NCBI GenBank assembly: GCA_019746355.1
Contig: JAIESC010000023.1
Location: forward strand, 1 to 25,644
Reading direction: 5' to 3'
DNA: 25,644 nt
Source: Xanthobacteraceae bacterium
GTDB taxonomy: Bacteria > Pseudomonadota > Alphaproteobacteria > Rhizobiales > Xanthobacteraceae
A program made the translations under genes and the position numbers. The number at the start of each line of letters is the position of its first letter. Within the stretch, counting starts at the first letter, position 1. This document shows, piece after piece, positions 15,605 through 24,203 of this stretch. A model generated the notes under the pieces. It made no database searches. It was not told the DNA's origin and was given only the letters and a program-made list of their open reading frames with translations.

Positions 15605-16564
15605 ATGTTCCGATTTCTGAAGATCGCGCTCAGTGCGGCGGCCGTGGCGGCCGTGTCCGCGGTTTCCGCAGCTCCAGCCTTTGCGCAAAGCTGGCCGACC
15701 CAGCGCGTGACGATCGTCGTGCCGTTCGGCGCGGGCTCGGTCACCGACATTCTGGCGCGCATCTTCGCCGACGAGATGGGCAAGAAGTGGGGCCAGCAGG
15801 TTGTCATCGAAAACAAGCCGGGCATCGCCGGCACGGCCTCGGTCGCCAAGGCCGCGCCGGACGGCCATACGCTGATGGTCACCTCCAACGGCCACACCGT
15901 GTCCAACCTGGTCAGCAAGGACGCGCCGTTCGATGCGGTGAAGGATTTTGCCGGCATCACCCGGCTCGGCTCCGCGCCGCTGTTCCTGATCACCAATCCG
16001 AGCGTGCAGGCCAAGACGCTCAAGGAGGTCATCGAGCTGGCCAAGAAGGAGCCGGGCAAGCTGAACTTCTCGTCGCCGGGCCTCGCCAGCACGACGTTCA
16101 TTGCCGGTGCCCTGTTCCGCAAGGCCGCGGGCATCAACATCGTCCATGTGCCGTTCCGCAGCGCGCCTGATGCGGTGACCGCGGTGATCCGCGGCGACGC
16201 GCAGCTCTATTTCGCCCCGGTCAACCTCGCTCGCGACCAGTCGGAGGCCGGCAAGGTCAACGCGATCGCCGCCGCGACCGCTGCGCGGATCCCGGAGCTG
16301 CCGAACGTGCCGACCTTCACCGAGGCTGGCCTGCCGTACGTCTATGACTCCTGGTTCGGCCTGATGGCGCCCGCCGCCGTGCCGAAGCCGGTCCTGGAAA
16401 AGATTTCCAAGGATTGGGCCGACGCGCTGAAGGCGCCGGAGATGCAGGCCAAGATCAAGGCCCAGTTCCTGATCGGCGTGACCGACACGCCCGCGGCGAT
16501 GGACAAGATCGTCCGCGACGAGACGGCGAACCTGACGCAGGTGTTCAAGGAGGCGGGGATCTAA
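15605..16564 (+). CDS. TctC/Bug-family periplasmic solute-binding protein (first of a tandem pair)
   Basis: Binding protein of the tripartite tricarboxylate transporter type, which captures carboxylated or similar small solutes in the periplasm. The 319-residue precursor starts with a Sec signal (MFRFLKIALSAAAVAAVSAV, cleavage likely after APAFA). Family features follow: RVTIVVPFGAGSVTDILARI, VIENKPGIAGTASVAKAAPDG, KDFAGITRLGS, and the C-terminal PNVPTFTEAGLPYVYDSWFG with MAPAAVPKPVLEKIS. The protein is close to the next gene, with which it shares GIAGTASVAKAAPDG and a TSNGHT segment, so the pair arose by duplication. No TctA or TctB membrane subunit is present in the window. The ligand is unknown. 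Confidence 0.93.
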   Translation: MFRFLKIALSAAAVAAVSAVSAAPAFAQSWPTQRVTIVVPFGAGSVTDILARIFADEMGKKWGQQVVIENKPGIAGTASVAKAAPDGHTLMVTSNGHTVSNLVSKDAPFDAVKDFAGITRLGSAPLFLITNPSVQAKTLKEVIELAKKEPGKLNFSSPGLASTTFIAGALFRKAAGINIVHVPFRSAPDAVTAVIRGDAQLYFAPVNLARDQSEAGKVNAIAAATAARIPELPNVPTFTEAGLPYVYDSWFGLMAPAAVPKPVLEKISKDWADALKAPEMQAKIKAQFLIGVTDTPAAMDKIVRDETANLTQVFKEAGI

Positions 16565-16577
16565 GGCTTGCTCCGCT

Positions 16578-16681
16578 GTCATTCCGGGACGGCCCGAAGG
16601 GCCGGGCCTGGAATCCAGTTCAGGAGAAAGTCCCTGCGAAACTGGCTTCCGGGCTCGCGCCTTCGGCGCGCCCGGAATGAC
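16578..16681. repeat. Dispersed palindromic repeat, family 2 (second copy)
   Basis: It starts GTCATTCCGGGACG and ends CGCCCGGAATGAC, with GGAATCCAGTTCAGGAGAAA and GCGAAACTGGCTTCCGGGC inside. It is the same element type as 15383-15520, with a short central segment missing, and lacks the outer AACAGG arms. It lies between the two tandem binding-protein genes. Confidence 0.75.
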
Positions 16682-16721
16682 GGCCGGCACTTCTAACAGT
16701 TGTGACTGGCAGGAGGCGGCA

Positions 16722-17699
16722 ATGCGGTTTCGTGCCTGGTTGTTCGTCGCAGCTTTCGCCGTGAGCGCTGGAGGCGCGGCGGCACAGACCACGTCCCGTC
16801 CGAACGCGCCATCCTATCCGGCGCAAATGGTCCGCATCATCGTGCCGTTTTCCGCCGGCAGCATCAGCGACGGCTTGGCCCGCGTGCTGGCCGACAGGCT
16901 CGCCGAGCGCTGGCAGCAGCAGGTCATCGTCGAGAACCGCCCGGGCATCGCCGGCACGGCGAGCGTGGCGAAGGCGGCGCCCGACGGCTACACGCTGATG
17001 CTCACCTCCAACGGCCACACCATCGCGTCGGTGGTGAACCGGAATCTGCCGTATGATCCCGCCAAGGATTTCGCCGGCGTGACGGAGGTCGCCTCGGTGC
17101 CGCAGGCGCTGATCGTGCCGCCCGATCTGCCGGCGAACAATGTCGCCGAATTCATCGCGCTGGCGCGCAGCCAGCCCGGCAAGATGAACTTCGCATCGGC
17201 CGGCCTTGCCAGCACGTCCTATCTCGGCGCGGAGCTGTTCAAGCAAACGGCGAAAATCGACATCGTGCATGTTCCGCACAAGGGCGCGCCGGAGGCGACG
17301 ACCAGCATCATGCGGAACGACTCGCAACTGTTCTATCTCGGCGTCAACCTCGCGACCGATCTGCACCAGACCGGCAAGGTGCGCGCGATCGCGGTTTCGA
17401 CGCCGAAGCGAAACCGCGCGCTCCCGGACGTGCCGACCGTCGCCGAGTCCGGCGTGCCGGACTACAAATACGATGCGTGGTTCGCGATGCTGGCGCCCGC
17501 GGGCACGCCGAAGCCGATCCTCGACAAGGTCAGCGGCGACATCGGCGGCATCCTGCAGGCGCCGGACGTTGCCGAACGCCTGACCAAGCAGGGCGTCGAC
17601 ATCGTGTTCAGCCCGGCCGACAAGTTCGACGCTATCCTCAAGGCCGACGTCGCGCACAACAGCGCCACGCTCCGCGCCGCCGGCGTCGGCGGGCAGTAG
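16722..17699 (+). CDS. TctC/Bug-family periplasmic solute-binding protein (second of the pair)
   Basis: A 325-residue paralogue of the preceding protein. The signal peptide is MRFRAWLFVAAFAVSAGG with likely cleavage after AAA before QTTS. Family features are VRIIVPFSAGSISDGLARVL, VIVENRPGIAGTASVAKAAP, KDFAGVTEVAS and PDVPTVAESGVPDYKYDAWF. AGGAGG lies six bases before the ATG at 16722; an in-frame ATG at 16677 has no such site and falls in the repeat. Divergence in the ligand-facing segments (for example HKGAPEATTSIMRNDSQLFY against FRSAPDAVTAVIRGDAQLYF) suggests related but not identical ligands. It is probably co-expressed with the first gene, although a palindromic repeat lies between them. 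Confidence 0.93.
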   Translation: MRFRAWLFVAAFAVSAGGAAAQTTSRPNAPSYPAQMVRIIVPFSAGSISDGLARVLADRLAERWQQQVIVENRPGIAGTASVAKAAPDGYTLMLTSNGHTIASVVNRNLPYDPAKDFAGVTEVASVPQALIVPPDLPANNVAEFIALARSQPGKMNFASAGLASTSYLGAELFKQTAKIDIVHVPHKGAPEATTSIMRNDSQLFYLGVNLATDLHQTGKVRAIAVSTPKRNRALPDVPTVAESGVPDYKYDAWFAMLAPAGTPKPILDKVSGDIGGILQAPDVAERLTKQGVDIVFSPADKFDAILKADVAHNSATLRAAGVGGQ

Positions 17700-17750
17700 C
17701 GAAGCTGGGTGAAAGCCACAGGCTCTCCGGAAACGAGTCCGCTCCCAGTC

Positions 17751-17917
17751 CCGTCATCCTGAGGCGCCCGCCGAAGGCGGGCCTCGAAGGATGCGGCCCC
17801 GCTGCCGCAGCGGCCTTGCTGGCGCAACGGCCGGGCCGCGCCCTTCGAGGCTCGGCGCCATAGCGCGTCGAAGACGCGCGTAAACGCTTGTAAGCGCCGA
17901 GCACCTCAGGGTGACGG
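17751..17917. repeat. Dispersed palindromic repeat, family 1 (copy 2)
   Basis: The ends CCGTCATCCTGAGG and CCTCAGGGTGACGG are inverted, matching the element at 8806-8989. Inner hairpins include GCCCGCCGAAGGCGGGC and CGCGTCGAAGACGCG. It lies between the convergent second binding-protein gene and the CDF transporter and could act as a terminator for both directions. Confidence 0.75.
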
Positions 17918-17988
17918 AGATGGAGCCGCGAAAGCTGAAAGACTCTCAAGCTCTCAGGATGACAGAGTTGGAGCCAAGCCGAACACCT

Positions 17989-19392
17989 TTAGCGGGCAGC
18001 GGCCGGCGGCTGCGCATCCCGGCGCGGCTCGGCATGGCCGATCACCCGCTTGATCGCCGGCGAGCGCCGCCGCAGCGCGCGTTCGAGCTCGTCGACCTTC
18101 TCGTGCACCGCCTGGACGCTCAGCGCCGGATCGACACGGCAATGGAAGTTGACGATCTCGCCGTCGTCGGTTTCGCGGACCCGCACATTGTGCACGTCGC
18201 GCACCATGCCGCCTTCGGCGGCGATTTCGTCGAGCGCCATTTGCACCGCGTTCACCCGCTCCGGCGGCGCCTCGCGGCCGGCTGCTTCCTGCTGCAACGG
18301 CTCGATGTGGGTTTCGACCTCGACCTCGGGCCCGAGCGCGTCGCGCAGCGCAGCCTCCAATCGGTCGGCAATCTCGTGTGCCGTGCCGAGCGCAAGCCTT
18401 CGCTCCACCTCGAGGTCGAGCGAAACCGACAGCTTGCCGCGGATGTCGTGCACCGTGACGTGATGCACCGCGAGGCCCTGGTTGCGCGCGATCACCATCA
18501 CGCGCTCGTGCACCGTTTCGCTGTCGAGCGCGCGCGGCGCGATCGAGACCACCACCTCGGAGCGGGGCAGGTCGGCGCGGATCGCCTCGGCGACGCCGGC
18601 TTTCAACGCTTCGACGCGGTCGAGCGGCAGCGTGCGGCTCACCGCCGCGACCACCTCGACGAACACCTTGTCGCCGGAGGGGCGGGCGCGCACGCGCTCC
18701 ACCGCGATCACGCCGCGCACTCTTCCTGCCGCGCGGATCACCGTCTGGGCCGAGCCGATCGGCGCGGTGTCGGTCAGCGTCTCGATGGTGCGCCGGCCGA
18801 GCCGCCAGCCGGCGAGGCAGACGAACAGCGCGACCACCAGCGCCGCGGCCGCGTCCGCCCATTGAAAGCCCAGCGCCACGCCGCCGAGCCCGACCAGCAC
18901 GGCAAGCGACGACCACATGTCCGAGCCGAAGTGCAGGGCATCGGCCTCCAGCGCCTCGCTCGCCGTTTCGTTTGCGACCCGATAGAGCAGGCGGGCGCGG
19001 AAGAAATCGACCAGCACCGACACGATGATCACGGCGAAAGCCGCAAGCGTGGCCTCCACCACGTGGCCCGGCTCCTGGCCCAGCAGCCGTTTTCCCGCTT
19101 CCCAGATCACCACGCCCGACAGGAGGAACAGCAGCGCCGTCTCGGCGAGCGCCGCCACGCTCTCGACCTTGCCGTGGCCGTAGTGATGCTCCTCGTCGGC
19201 TGGCTTGCCGGAGAGGCGCACCGCGAAATAGGTCATCAGCGTCGCGCCGAAGTCGATCAGCGAATGGGCGGCTTCCGACAGGATCGCGAGCGAGCCGGTG
19301 AGCACGCCGACCACGGCCTTTGCCAGCGTCAGGCCGCCGGACGCGAAAATGGATGTGAGCGCGACGCGCTCCTTGTCGTGCTGTGTGGCCAC
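17989..19392 (-). CDS. Cation diffusion facilitator (CDF) metal exporter with three C-terminal domains
   Basis: CDF proteins export divalent metals such as zinc by proton exchange across the inner membrane. This 467-residue protein has the six-helix membrane domain (about 10-205). The metal-site pairs are HSLID in helix 2 (H43, D47) and HFGSD in helix 5 (H154, D158), an HD-HD arrangement typical of zinc-type members. A His-rich loop EEHHYGHGK lies at 67-75. After it come three consecutive segments of similar beta-alpha-beta layout (about 212-290, 290-375, 385-460) in place of the usual single C-terminal dimerisation domain, so the protein is about 150 residues longer than typical. I start at GTG 19392 (MATQHDKERVALTS) with GAAGG upstream. 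The frame is open much further, but only as antisense to the next gene. Metal specificity is inferred. Confidence 0.9.
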   Translation of the reverse strand: MATQHDKERVALTSIFASGGLTLAKAVVGVLTGSLAILSEAAHSLIDFGATLMTYFAVRLSGKPADEEHHYGHGKVESVAALAETALLFLLSGVVIWEAGKRLLGQEPGHVVEATLAAFAVIIVSVLVDFFRARLLYRVANETASEALEADALHFGSDMWSSLAVLVGLGGVALGFQWADAAAALVVALFVCLAGWRLGRRTIETLTDTAPIGSAQTVIRAAGRVRGVIAVERVRARPSGDKVFVEVVAAVSRTLPLDRVEALKAGVAEAIRADLPRSEVVVSIAPRALDSETVHERVMVIARNQGLAVHHVTVHDIRGKLSVSLDLEVERRLALGTAHEIADRLEAALRDALGPEVEVETHIEPLQQEAAGREAPPERVNAVQMALDEIAAEGGMVRDVHNVRVRETDDGEIVNFHCRVDPALSVQAVHEKVDELERALRRRSPAIKRVIGHAEPRRDAQPPAAAR

Positions 19393-19570
19393 CTTGGAAG
19401 CCTTCGAACGATGCTCGGCCCGGTATCCGGTACAGGCACATAGTGCGACTTCGGCGACAACGCAAAGCGTCTTGTTCGCATGCGGCTCCCCACCTAAGCT
19501 GCAAACGACACTCGGAATGATTTGCAAAAACGTCGCCGAGACAAATGCGCCGGAAAAGGCGCGGCTTTCT

Positions 19571-19578
19571 GGGAGGAA
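19571..19578 (+). promoter_or_regulatory. Strong ribosome binding site of the third TctC-type gene
   Basis: GGGAGGAA lies three bases before the ATG at 19582, which directly begins a signal peptide. The in-frame alternative at 19522 lacks such a site and has no signal-like sequence. Confidence 0.6.
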
Positions 19579-19581
19579 TGC

Positions 19582-20571
19582 ATGATCAGGCTTATCTACC
19601 GCTGCGCCGCGCTGGCGTTGCTGCTTGTTGCAATCGCCCCGCATTCGCGCGCGCTGGCGCAGGACTTCCCGTCGAAGAACCTCAACATCATCGTGTCGAT
19701 CGGTGCGGGCACCGGCATGGACGTGCTGGCGCGGCTCTACGCGGAGAAGCTTGCCGCGGCGCTCGGCAAGCCGGTGATCGTCGAAAACAAGCCGGGCGCG
19801 GCGACCATGCTCGCCGCCAACCTGGTCGCCAATGCGGCCCCCGACGGGCATACGATGGTGGTGCTGACCAGCAGTGCGCTGGCGATCAACCAGTGGCTCT
19901 ACAAGCAGATCAACTACAATCCGGAGGCCGACTTCACGCCGATCAGCCTCTACGTGAAATCTCCGCTCATTCTGGTGGTGAACCCGAACATTCCGGTCAA
20001 GGACGTGAAGGAGTTCATCGCCTACGCCAAGGAGAAGAAGCCGCCGATGGACTATGTGTCGGTCGGGGCCGGCGGCTTCCAGCACATCTCCATGGAGTTC
20101 GCCAAGCAGCGCTTCGGCTTCGACGCCAATCACGTGCCGTACCGCAACACGGGGCAGTCGGTCGCGGATCTCATCGCCGGTCACGTCCACACCGGCTTCG
20201 TCGAGGCCGGGGCATCGATCCCGTCGATCAAGGACGGCAAGCTGCGCGCGCTCGCGGTTTCCTCTTCGACCCGGCTGCCGCTGCTGCCGGAGGTGATGCC
20301 GTTCTCTGAAGCGGCCGGTGAGCCGGACTTCGAGGCGGTGTCGTGGCACACCTTGATGGTGCCCTCGAAGACGCCGAAGTCCGTCGTCGACCGATTGCAC
20401 GCCGAGATGCAGAAGATCATGAGCGACCCGGAGATGAAGAAGCGGGCGGCGGACATCGGCCTGATCCCGATCGACTCGCCATCGGTCGCGGGCATCAACG
20501 ACTACATCAAGTCGGAGCGCGTGAAGTGGGGCGCTCTGGTTGACAAGATCGGGCTTCGCGGTACGCAGTGA
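19582..20571 (+). CDS. TctC/Bug-family periplasmic solute-binding protein (third copy)
   Basis: A 329-residue tripartite-tricarboxylate-type binding protein. The signal peptide is MIRLIYRCAALALLLVAIAP with cleavage likely after RALA before QDFPSK. Family segments are LNIIVSIGAGTGMDVLARLY, VIVENKPGAATMLAANLVAN, ADFTPISLYVKSP, and the C-terminal EAVSWHTLMVPSKTPKSVVD. It is clearly more distant from the tandem pair than those two are from each other (IGAGTGMD in place of PFGAGSVTD). It is followed by the SDR gene after only seven bases, so the two form an operon and probably serve the same substrate. It is divergent from the CDF gene. No transporter membrane subunits are seen. Confidence 0.93.
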   Translation: MIRLIYRCAALALLLVAIAPHSRALAQDFPSKNLNIIVSIGAGTGMDVLARLYAEKLAAALGKPVIVENKPGAATMLAANLVANAAPDGHTMVVLTSSALAINQWLYKQINYNPEADFTPISLYVKSPLILVVNPNIPVKDVKEFIAYAKEKKPPMDYVSVGAGGFQHISMEFAKQRFGFDANHVPYRNTGQSVADLIAGHVHTGFVEAGASIPSIKDGKLRALAVSSSTRLPLLPEVMPFSEAAGEPDFEAVSWHTLMVPSKTPKSVVDRLHAEMQKIMSDPEMKKRAADIGLIPIDSPSVAGINDYIKSERVKWGALVDKIGLRGTQ

Positions 20572-20578
20572 TCTTGGA

Positions 20579-21379
20579 ATGGCGGAACGTCTGAAAGGCA
20601 AGGTCGCGCTGGTCACCGGCGCGGGATGCGTCGGTCCGGGCTGGGGCAACGGCCGCGCGACCGCGGTGCTGTTCGCGCGCGAAGGCGCCAAGGTCTTCGC
20701 CGTGGACAAGAACGGCGAGTCGATGAAGGAGACGGTCGCGCATGTCGACGCGTTCGGCGGCACGATCCGCACCCACGAATGCGACGTGACCAACAACGCC
20801 TCGGTCAAGGCGATGGTCCACGCCTGCCTCGAGGCTTTCGGCCGTGTCGACATCCTGGTGAACAACGTGGGCGGCTCGGCCGCCGGCGGGCCCGTCGAGC
20901 TCTCGGAGGAGGGCTGGGACGGGCAGATGACCTACAACCTCAAGAGCGTGTTTCTCACCTGCAAGCACGTGCTGCCGCTGATGGAGAAGCAGGGCGGCGG
21001 CGCGATCGTCAATCTCGCCTCGACCTCAGGCCTGCGCTGGACCGGCTCGGCGCAGATCGGCTACGCCACCTCCAAAGCCGGCGTGATCCAGTTCTCGCGC
21101 GTCACCGCCGTGCAATACGCCAACAAGGGCATCCGCGTGAACACCGTGGTGCCCGGCCAGTTGCACACGCCGATGGTCGAGGCGCGGCTTGCCAAGCAGC
21201 GCACCGGCGGCGACGTCGAGGCGCTCTTGAAGTCGCGCGTCGACCGCATCCCGCTCGGCTTCATGGGCGATGGCCGCGACACGGCGAACGCCGCGCTGTT
21301 TCTCGCTTCCGACGAGGCGCGCTTCGTCACCGGCACCGAGATCATCGTCGACGGCGGCATGGTGGCGCGCTGCGACTGA
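20579..21379 (+). CDS. Short-chain dehydrogenase/reductase (SDR)
   Basis: A 266-residue NAD(P)-dependent oxidoreductase of the classical SDR type. It has the nucleotide motif VTGAGCVGPGWGNGRATAVL (about 12-31), VDILVNNVGG, the active-site segment IVNLASTSG with YATSK (Tyr and Lys of YxxxK) and the C-terminal VTGTEIIVDGGMV. The glycine motif is longer than the usual TGxxxGIG, with an inserted GPGWGNG as in some catabolic SDR subgroups. Asp in VFAVDKNGES after strand 2 suggests NAD rather than NADP. The gene starts seven bases after the binding-protein stop. The substrate is unknown, presumably an alcohol or ketone derived from the solute captured by the neighbouring protein. Confidence 0.93.
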   Translation: MAERLKGKVALVTGAGCVGPGWGNGRATAVLFAREGAKVFAVDKNGESMKETVAHVDAFGGTIRTHECDVTNNASVKAMVHACLEAFGRVDILVNNVGGSAAGGPVELSEEGWDGQMTYNLKSVFLTCKHVLPLMEKQGGGAIVNLASTSGLRWTGSAQIGYATSKAGVIQFSRVTAVQYANKGIRVNTVVPGQLHTPMVEARLAKQRTGGDVEALLKSRVDRIPLGFMGDGRDTANAALFLASDEARFVTGTEIIVDGGMVARCD

Positions 21380-21392
21380 CTGGAGAGCCGTG

Positions 21393-22418
21393 TCACAACG
21401 TCCGTGTCACCTTGCTCAGATGCGGCGGGTTATCGGGATCAAAGCCCTTCCGGCGCGCCGCCACCTCGATGGCGCGATAGGCCGGAACGAGCATGACCAC
21501 CGGATCGAACGCCGGGTGACCGTCACCGATCCAGGGCAAGGTCTGCGCCGCGCCACCGGCGACAAACACGCGTTCGCCCGACCCTTGCAGATCGCCGACG
21601 AGATCATCGATCGCGGCTGCGGCCTCATCGTTCTGCCGCAGCACCAGCACCGGCGTGGCCTGTGTCACCGAGGCGCGGGGGCCATGCCGCAGCTCGGCGG
21701 CGCTGTGGCCGATGGCTGGGACCCGCAGGATTTCCGTCACTTTGAGCGCGATCTCGCGCACGCAGCCGAGCCCATAGCCGCGTCCGACGACGAACGACGC
21801 AGGGGCGCCGGCTGCGGCGTCGGCCCAGGCCGACCAATCGCACGCAAGCGCGCGGGACAGCCTCGCCGGCACATGGCGAAGACCGTCATTCAGGTCGGCA
21901 TCGTCCGCCATAGACGCCACGACTTGCGCGCCGGCGATCATCGACAGCGCCACGGTCTTGGTCGCGGCAACCGCGCGTTCGGGGCCCGCGCCGATCGGCA
22001 GCACCAGTTCGGACGCAGCAGCGGCAGGAGAGCCCTCGTCATTGACGATGGCGAGCGTCAGCGCGCCGGACTTGCGCGCCACTTCGGTGGCGGTGACCAG
22101 ATCGGGGCTGCGGCCCGACTGCGATACCACCACGAACAGCGCGTCACGCATGTCGGGCGGCCGCCGGTAGGCGGTCACGACCGAAGGCGCGGCGGCGGAG
22201 GCCAGCAAGCCAAGCCGCGCCTCGAACAGATACCGCAGATAGATGCCGACGCAGCCGGAGCTGCCGCGCCCGCAGAACACGACGATGCGCGGCTTGGCCG
22301 CTTCGATCCGTCCGGCGATCGCCTCAAACAGATCGGTGCTCGCCAGCAGACGCTCGGCCGCCGCCGGGATCTCGGCGGTTTCGCGTGCCATCGCGCTTGC
22401 GTCGGGCGGTTCAGCCAT
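21393..22418 (-). CDS. Double-SIS-domain sugar isomerase/deaminase family protein
   Basis: A 341-residue protein with two sugar isomerase (SIS) domains and no glutaminase domain. SIS1 carries IVVFCGRGSSGCVGIYLRYL, FVVVSQSGRSPDLVTATEVA and AVAATKTVALSMIAGA. SIS2 carries FVVGRGYGLGCVREIALKVT, GHSAAELRHGPRA and LVPAYRAIEVAARRKGFDPD. This layout matches GlmS-like glucosamine-6-phosphate deaminases (NagB-II type) and AgaS-like proteins. In this operon the likely role is converting glucosamine-6-phosphate to fructose-6-phosphate and ammonia. It is the last gene; its ATG overlaps the murQ stop by eight bases, so translation should be coupled. An in-frame start further up lies inside murQ and is not used. 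Its stop lies 13 bases from the convergent SDR gene with no obvious terminator hairpin. The exact reaction is inferred. Confidence 0.88.
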   Translation of the reverse strand: MAEPPDASAMARETAEIPAAAERLLASTDLFEAIAGRIEAAKPRIVVFCGRGSSGCVGIYLRYLFEARLGLLASAAAPSVVTAYRRPPDMRDALFVVVSQSGRSPDLVTATEVARKSGALTLAIVNDEGSPAAAASELVLPIGAGPERAVAATKTVALSMIAGAQVVASMADDADLNDGLRHVPARLSRALACDWSAWADAAAGAPASFVVGRGYGLGCVREIALKVTEILRVPAIGHSAAELRHGPRASVTQATPVLVLRQNDEAAAAIDDLVGDLQGSGERVFVAGGAAQTLPWIGDGHPAFDPVVMLVPAYRAIEVAARRKGFDPDNPPHLSKVTRTL

Positions 22419-23304
22419 TGCTGGCCTTGGACGCAGTGATGGCGGCACGGAGATTGCCGGCATGGTGCTCAAGCAGTTGTTCGGCTTTGCCGCGGGGAAG
22501 GCCGAAGCCAATCAGCACGGCCGTCTTCAGGTCGCCACCGGCCGCATCGAGATGGCGCGTCGCCTCGCTTTCCGCGCAGCCGACGATTTTGCCGACGATC
22601 GTTGCCGCGCGGCGGCGGAGCTTGGCGTTGCGCGCCCGCATGTCCACCATCAGGCCGCAGTAGACACGGCCGAGCTTGACCATCATGGCGGTGGAGATGA
22701 GGTTCAGCACGATCTTGTGGGCGGTGCCGGCCTTCATCCGGGTCGAGCCCGCGATCACCTCGCTGCCGGTCTCGACCAGGATGCGATGGCGTGCCACCTC
22801 GAACAGCGGCGCGCCGGGATTGCTCGCCACCGCGATCGTCACCGCGCCCGCGGCCTTCGCCGCCCGCAGCACGCCGATCGTGAACGGCGTCGTGCCGCTC
22901 GCGGCAATCCCGATGACGACGTCGTTCGCTGAGACCTTGACGTCGGCCATGGCCTGCTCGCCGGCCTCGGCGCTGTCCTCGGCGCCTTCCGAACTGCGCG
23001 TGAGCGCATCGAGGCCGCCGGCCATGGCGAACACCACGCGATCCACCGGCCAGTCGAAGGTCGGCGGCAGTTCGGAGCCGTCCTGCACGCCGATCCGGCC
23101 GGAGGTGCCGGCTCCGGCATAGACGATCCGTCCGCCGCGCTCGAGCGCCGGCACCGCGTCCTCGACCGCTGCGGCGATTGCGCTGAGCGCACCGCGGACG
23201 GCCGCGGCCGCCGCAAGCTGCTCCTCGTGCATCGCCGCGATCATCTCCGCGGTGGACCACGAGTCGAGATCGATGTAGCGCGGATTGATGTCTTCGGTGC
23301 GCAT
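22411..23304 (-). CDS. murQ: N-acetylmuramic acid 6-phosphate etherase
   Basis: MurQ cleaves the lactyl ether of MurNAc-6-phosphate, giving GlcNAc-6-phosphate and D-lactate, a cytoplasmic step in cell-wall recycling. The 297-residue protein shows the family order: TEDINPRYIDLDSWSTAEMI at the start, the sugar-phosphate loop IVYAGAGTSGRIGVQDGSEL with the catalytic-region Glu before PPTF, EGAEDSAEAG for the second acidic residue, GIAASGTTPF, and GSTRMKAGTAHKIVLNLIST. The helical C-terminus VDMRARNAKLRRRA and the length are normal. I start it at the ATG at 23304. It follows the kinase stop by 11 bases and overlaps the SIS gene. Confidence 0.96.
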   Translation of the reverse strand: MRTEDINPRYIDLDSWSTAEMIAAMHEEQLAAAAAVRGALSAIAAAVEDAVPALERGGRIVYAGAGTSGRIGVQDGSELPPTFDWPVDRVVFAMAGGLDALTRSSEGAEDSAEAGEQAMADVKVSANDVVIGIAASGTTPFTIGVLRAAKAAGAVTIAVASNPGAPLFEVARHRILVETGSEVIAGSTRMKAGTAHKIVLNLISTAMMVKLGRVYCGLMVDMRARNAKLRRRAATIVGKIVGCAESEATRHLDAAGGDLKTAVLIGFGLPRGKAEQLLEHHAGNLRAAITASKASNG

Positions 23305-23315
23305 GACCTTGTCCG

Positions 23316-24203
23316 CTAACGCTTGGCGGCGCGGCGCGCCAGATGCAGCGCGCCGTCGACCGCATCGCCTTCCACCGGAACCAGCCGCCGCTGCACGTCC
23401 GGCGCAAGCCATGGCTGCAGCGACGACGCAAGCCCGCCCAGGAGCGCAACGCGCGACGCTCCGCTTTCGATCAGCCGCCGCACCAGATCGTCGATCTGTT
23501 CACCGGCCTCGCGGACAATTCCGCGCGCGATCGGATCGCCGGCATCGGCGTGCCGCATCACCAGCGGCGCGAAGGTGGCATACTCGGTGGCGGTCGCACG
23601 GTCCATCCAGGCGACCGCCTCGAACGGATCGTTGTGGAAACGCAGCATCACGTCGCGGGTCAGGCTCGTCCCGCGCGTCCGCTCGTCATGGGCGCGCAGT
23701 GCGAGCCGGATCGCATGCAGACCGAGATCGGCACCGCTGCCTTCGTCGGAGATCGGAAAGCCGTAGCCGCCGACCCTGACCTCGCGTTCGCCGACCATGG
23801 CAAAGCCGACGCTGCCGGTGCCGACGATGACGATGCCGCCGTCTTTTCCGCCGTGCGCGCCGATGCAGGCGATCGTCGCATCGTGGGCATAGATGACCGA
23901 GCGGAAAGGTTGCGCATGTTGCGCCAGTTCCTCGGACGCGCCTTTGCGGCCGACGCCGGCAAGGCCGATCGCGGCATGCATCGATTTCAGCGCGTCCGCG
24001 CCAAGGCCCGCTTCGTCGATCGCCGCGCTGCATGCCTTCTGCACTTCGGCAAGCGCCCGCGCCACTCCAAGCCGCAGCGTGGCGGGTCCGCCAATACCGG
24101 TGCCGAGCACAGAGCCTTCGGCGTTCTCGATGCGCGCGCGGCAGCCGGTGCCGCCGCCGTCGACACCCACGAACAGCAGATTGGCTGCTGCGGCGACATT
24201 CAT
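23316..24203 (-). CDS. BadF/BadG-type N-acetylglucosamine or N-acetylmuramic acid kinase
   Basis: A 295-residue ATP-dependent sugar kinase of the BadF/BadG/BcrA/BcrD ATPase family (actin-like fold). It has the phosphate-1 loop [17 protein letters not shown] near the N-terminus, [20 protein letters not shown] with VGTGS for phosphate 2, [20 protein letters not shown], and the adenosine loop [15 protein letters not shown]. Relatives phosphorylate GlcNAc; MurK of Clostridium, in the same family, also phosphorylates MurNAc. Since murQ follows and needs MurNAc-6-phosphate, a MurNAc or dual GlcNAc/MurNAc kinase is the best guess. The ATG overlaps the murA stop (ATGA). No signal peptide, so cytoplasmic. 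Confidence 0.9.
   Translation of the reverse strand: MNVAAAANLLFVGVDGGGTGCRARIENAEGSVLGTGIGGPATLRLGVARALAEVQKACSAAIDEAGLGADALKSMHAAIGLAGVGRKGASEELAQHAQPFRSVIYAHDATIACIGAHGGKDGGIVIVGTGSVGFAMVGEREVRVGGYGFPISDEGSGADLGLHAIRLALRAHDERTRGTSLTRDVMLRFHNDPFEAVAWMDRATATEYATFAPLVMRHADAGDPIARGIVREAGEQIDDLVRRLIESGASRVALLGGLASSLQPWLAPDVQRRLVPVEGDAVDGALHLARRAAKR

Noticed and set aside
15560..17657. Long minus-strand frames opposite the two tandem binding proteins
   Set aside because: Composition is low-complexity Arg/Gly/His/Val, typical of antisense frames in GC-rich DNA, and the plus-strand genes have signal peptides and ribosome binding sites.
19393..20865. Long N-terminal extension of the CDF frame
   Set aside because: The added residues are antisense to the third binding-protein gene and SDR, are Arg/His/Val-rich and show no domain. 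The GTG at 19392 directly precedes the first membrane helix.
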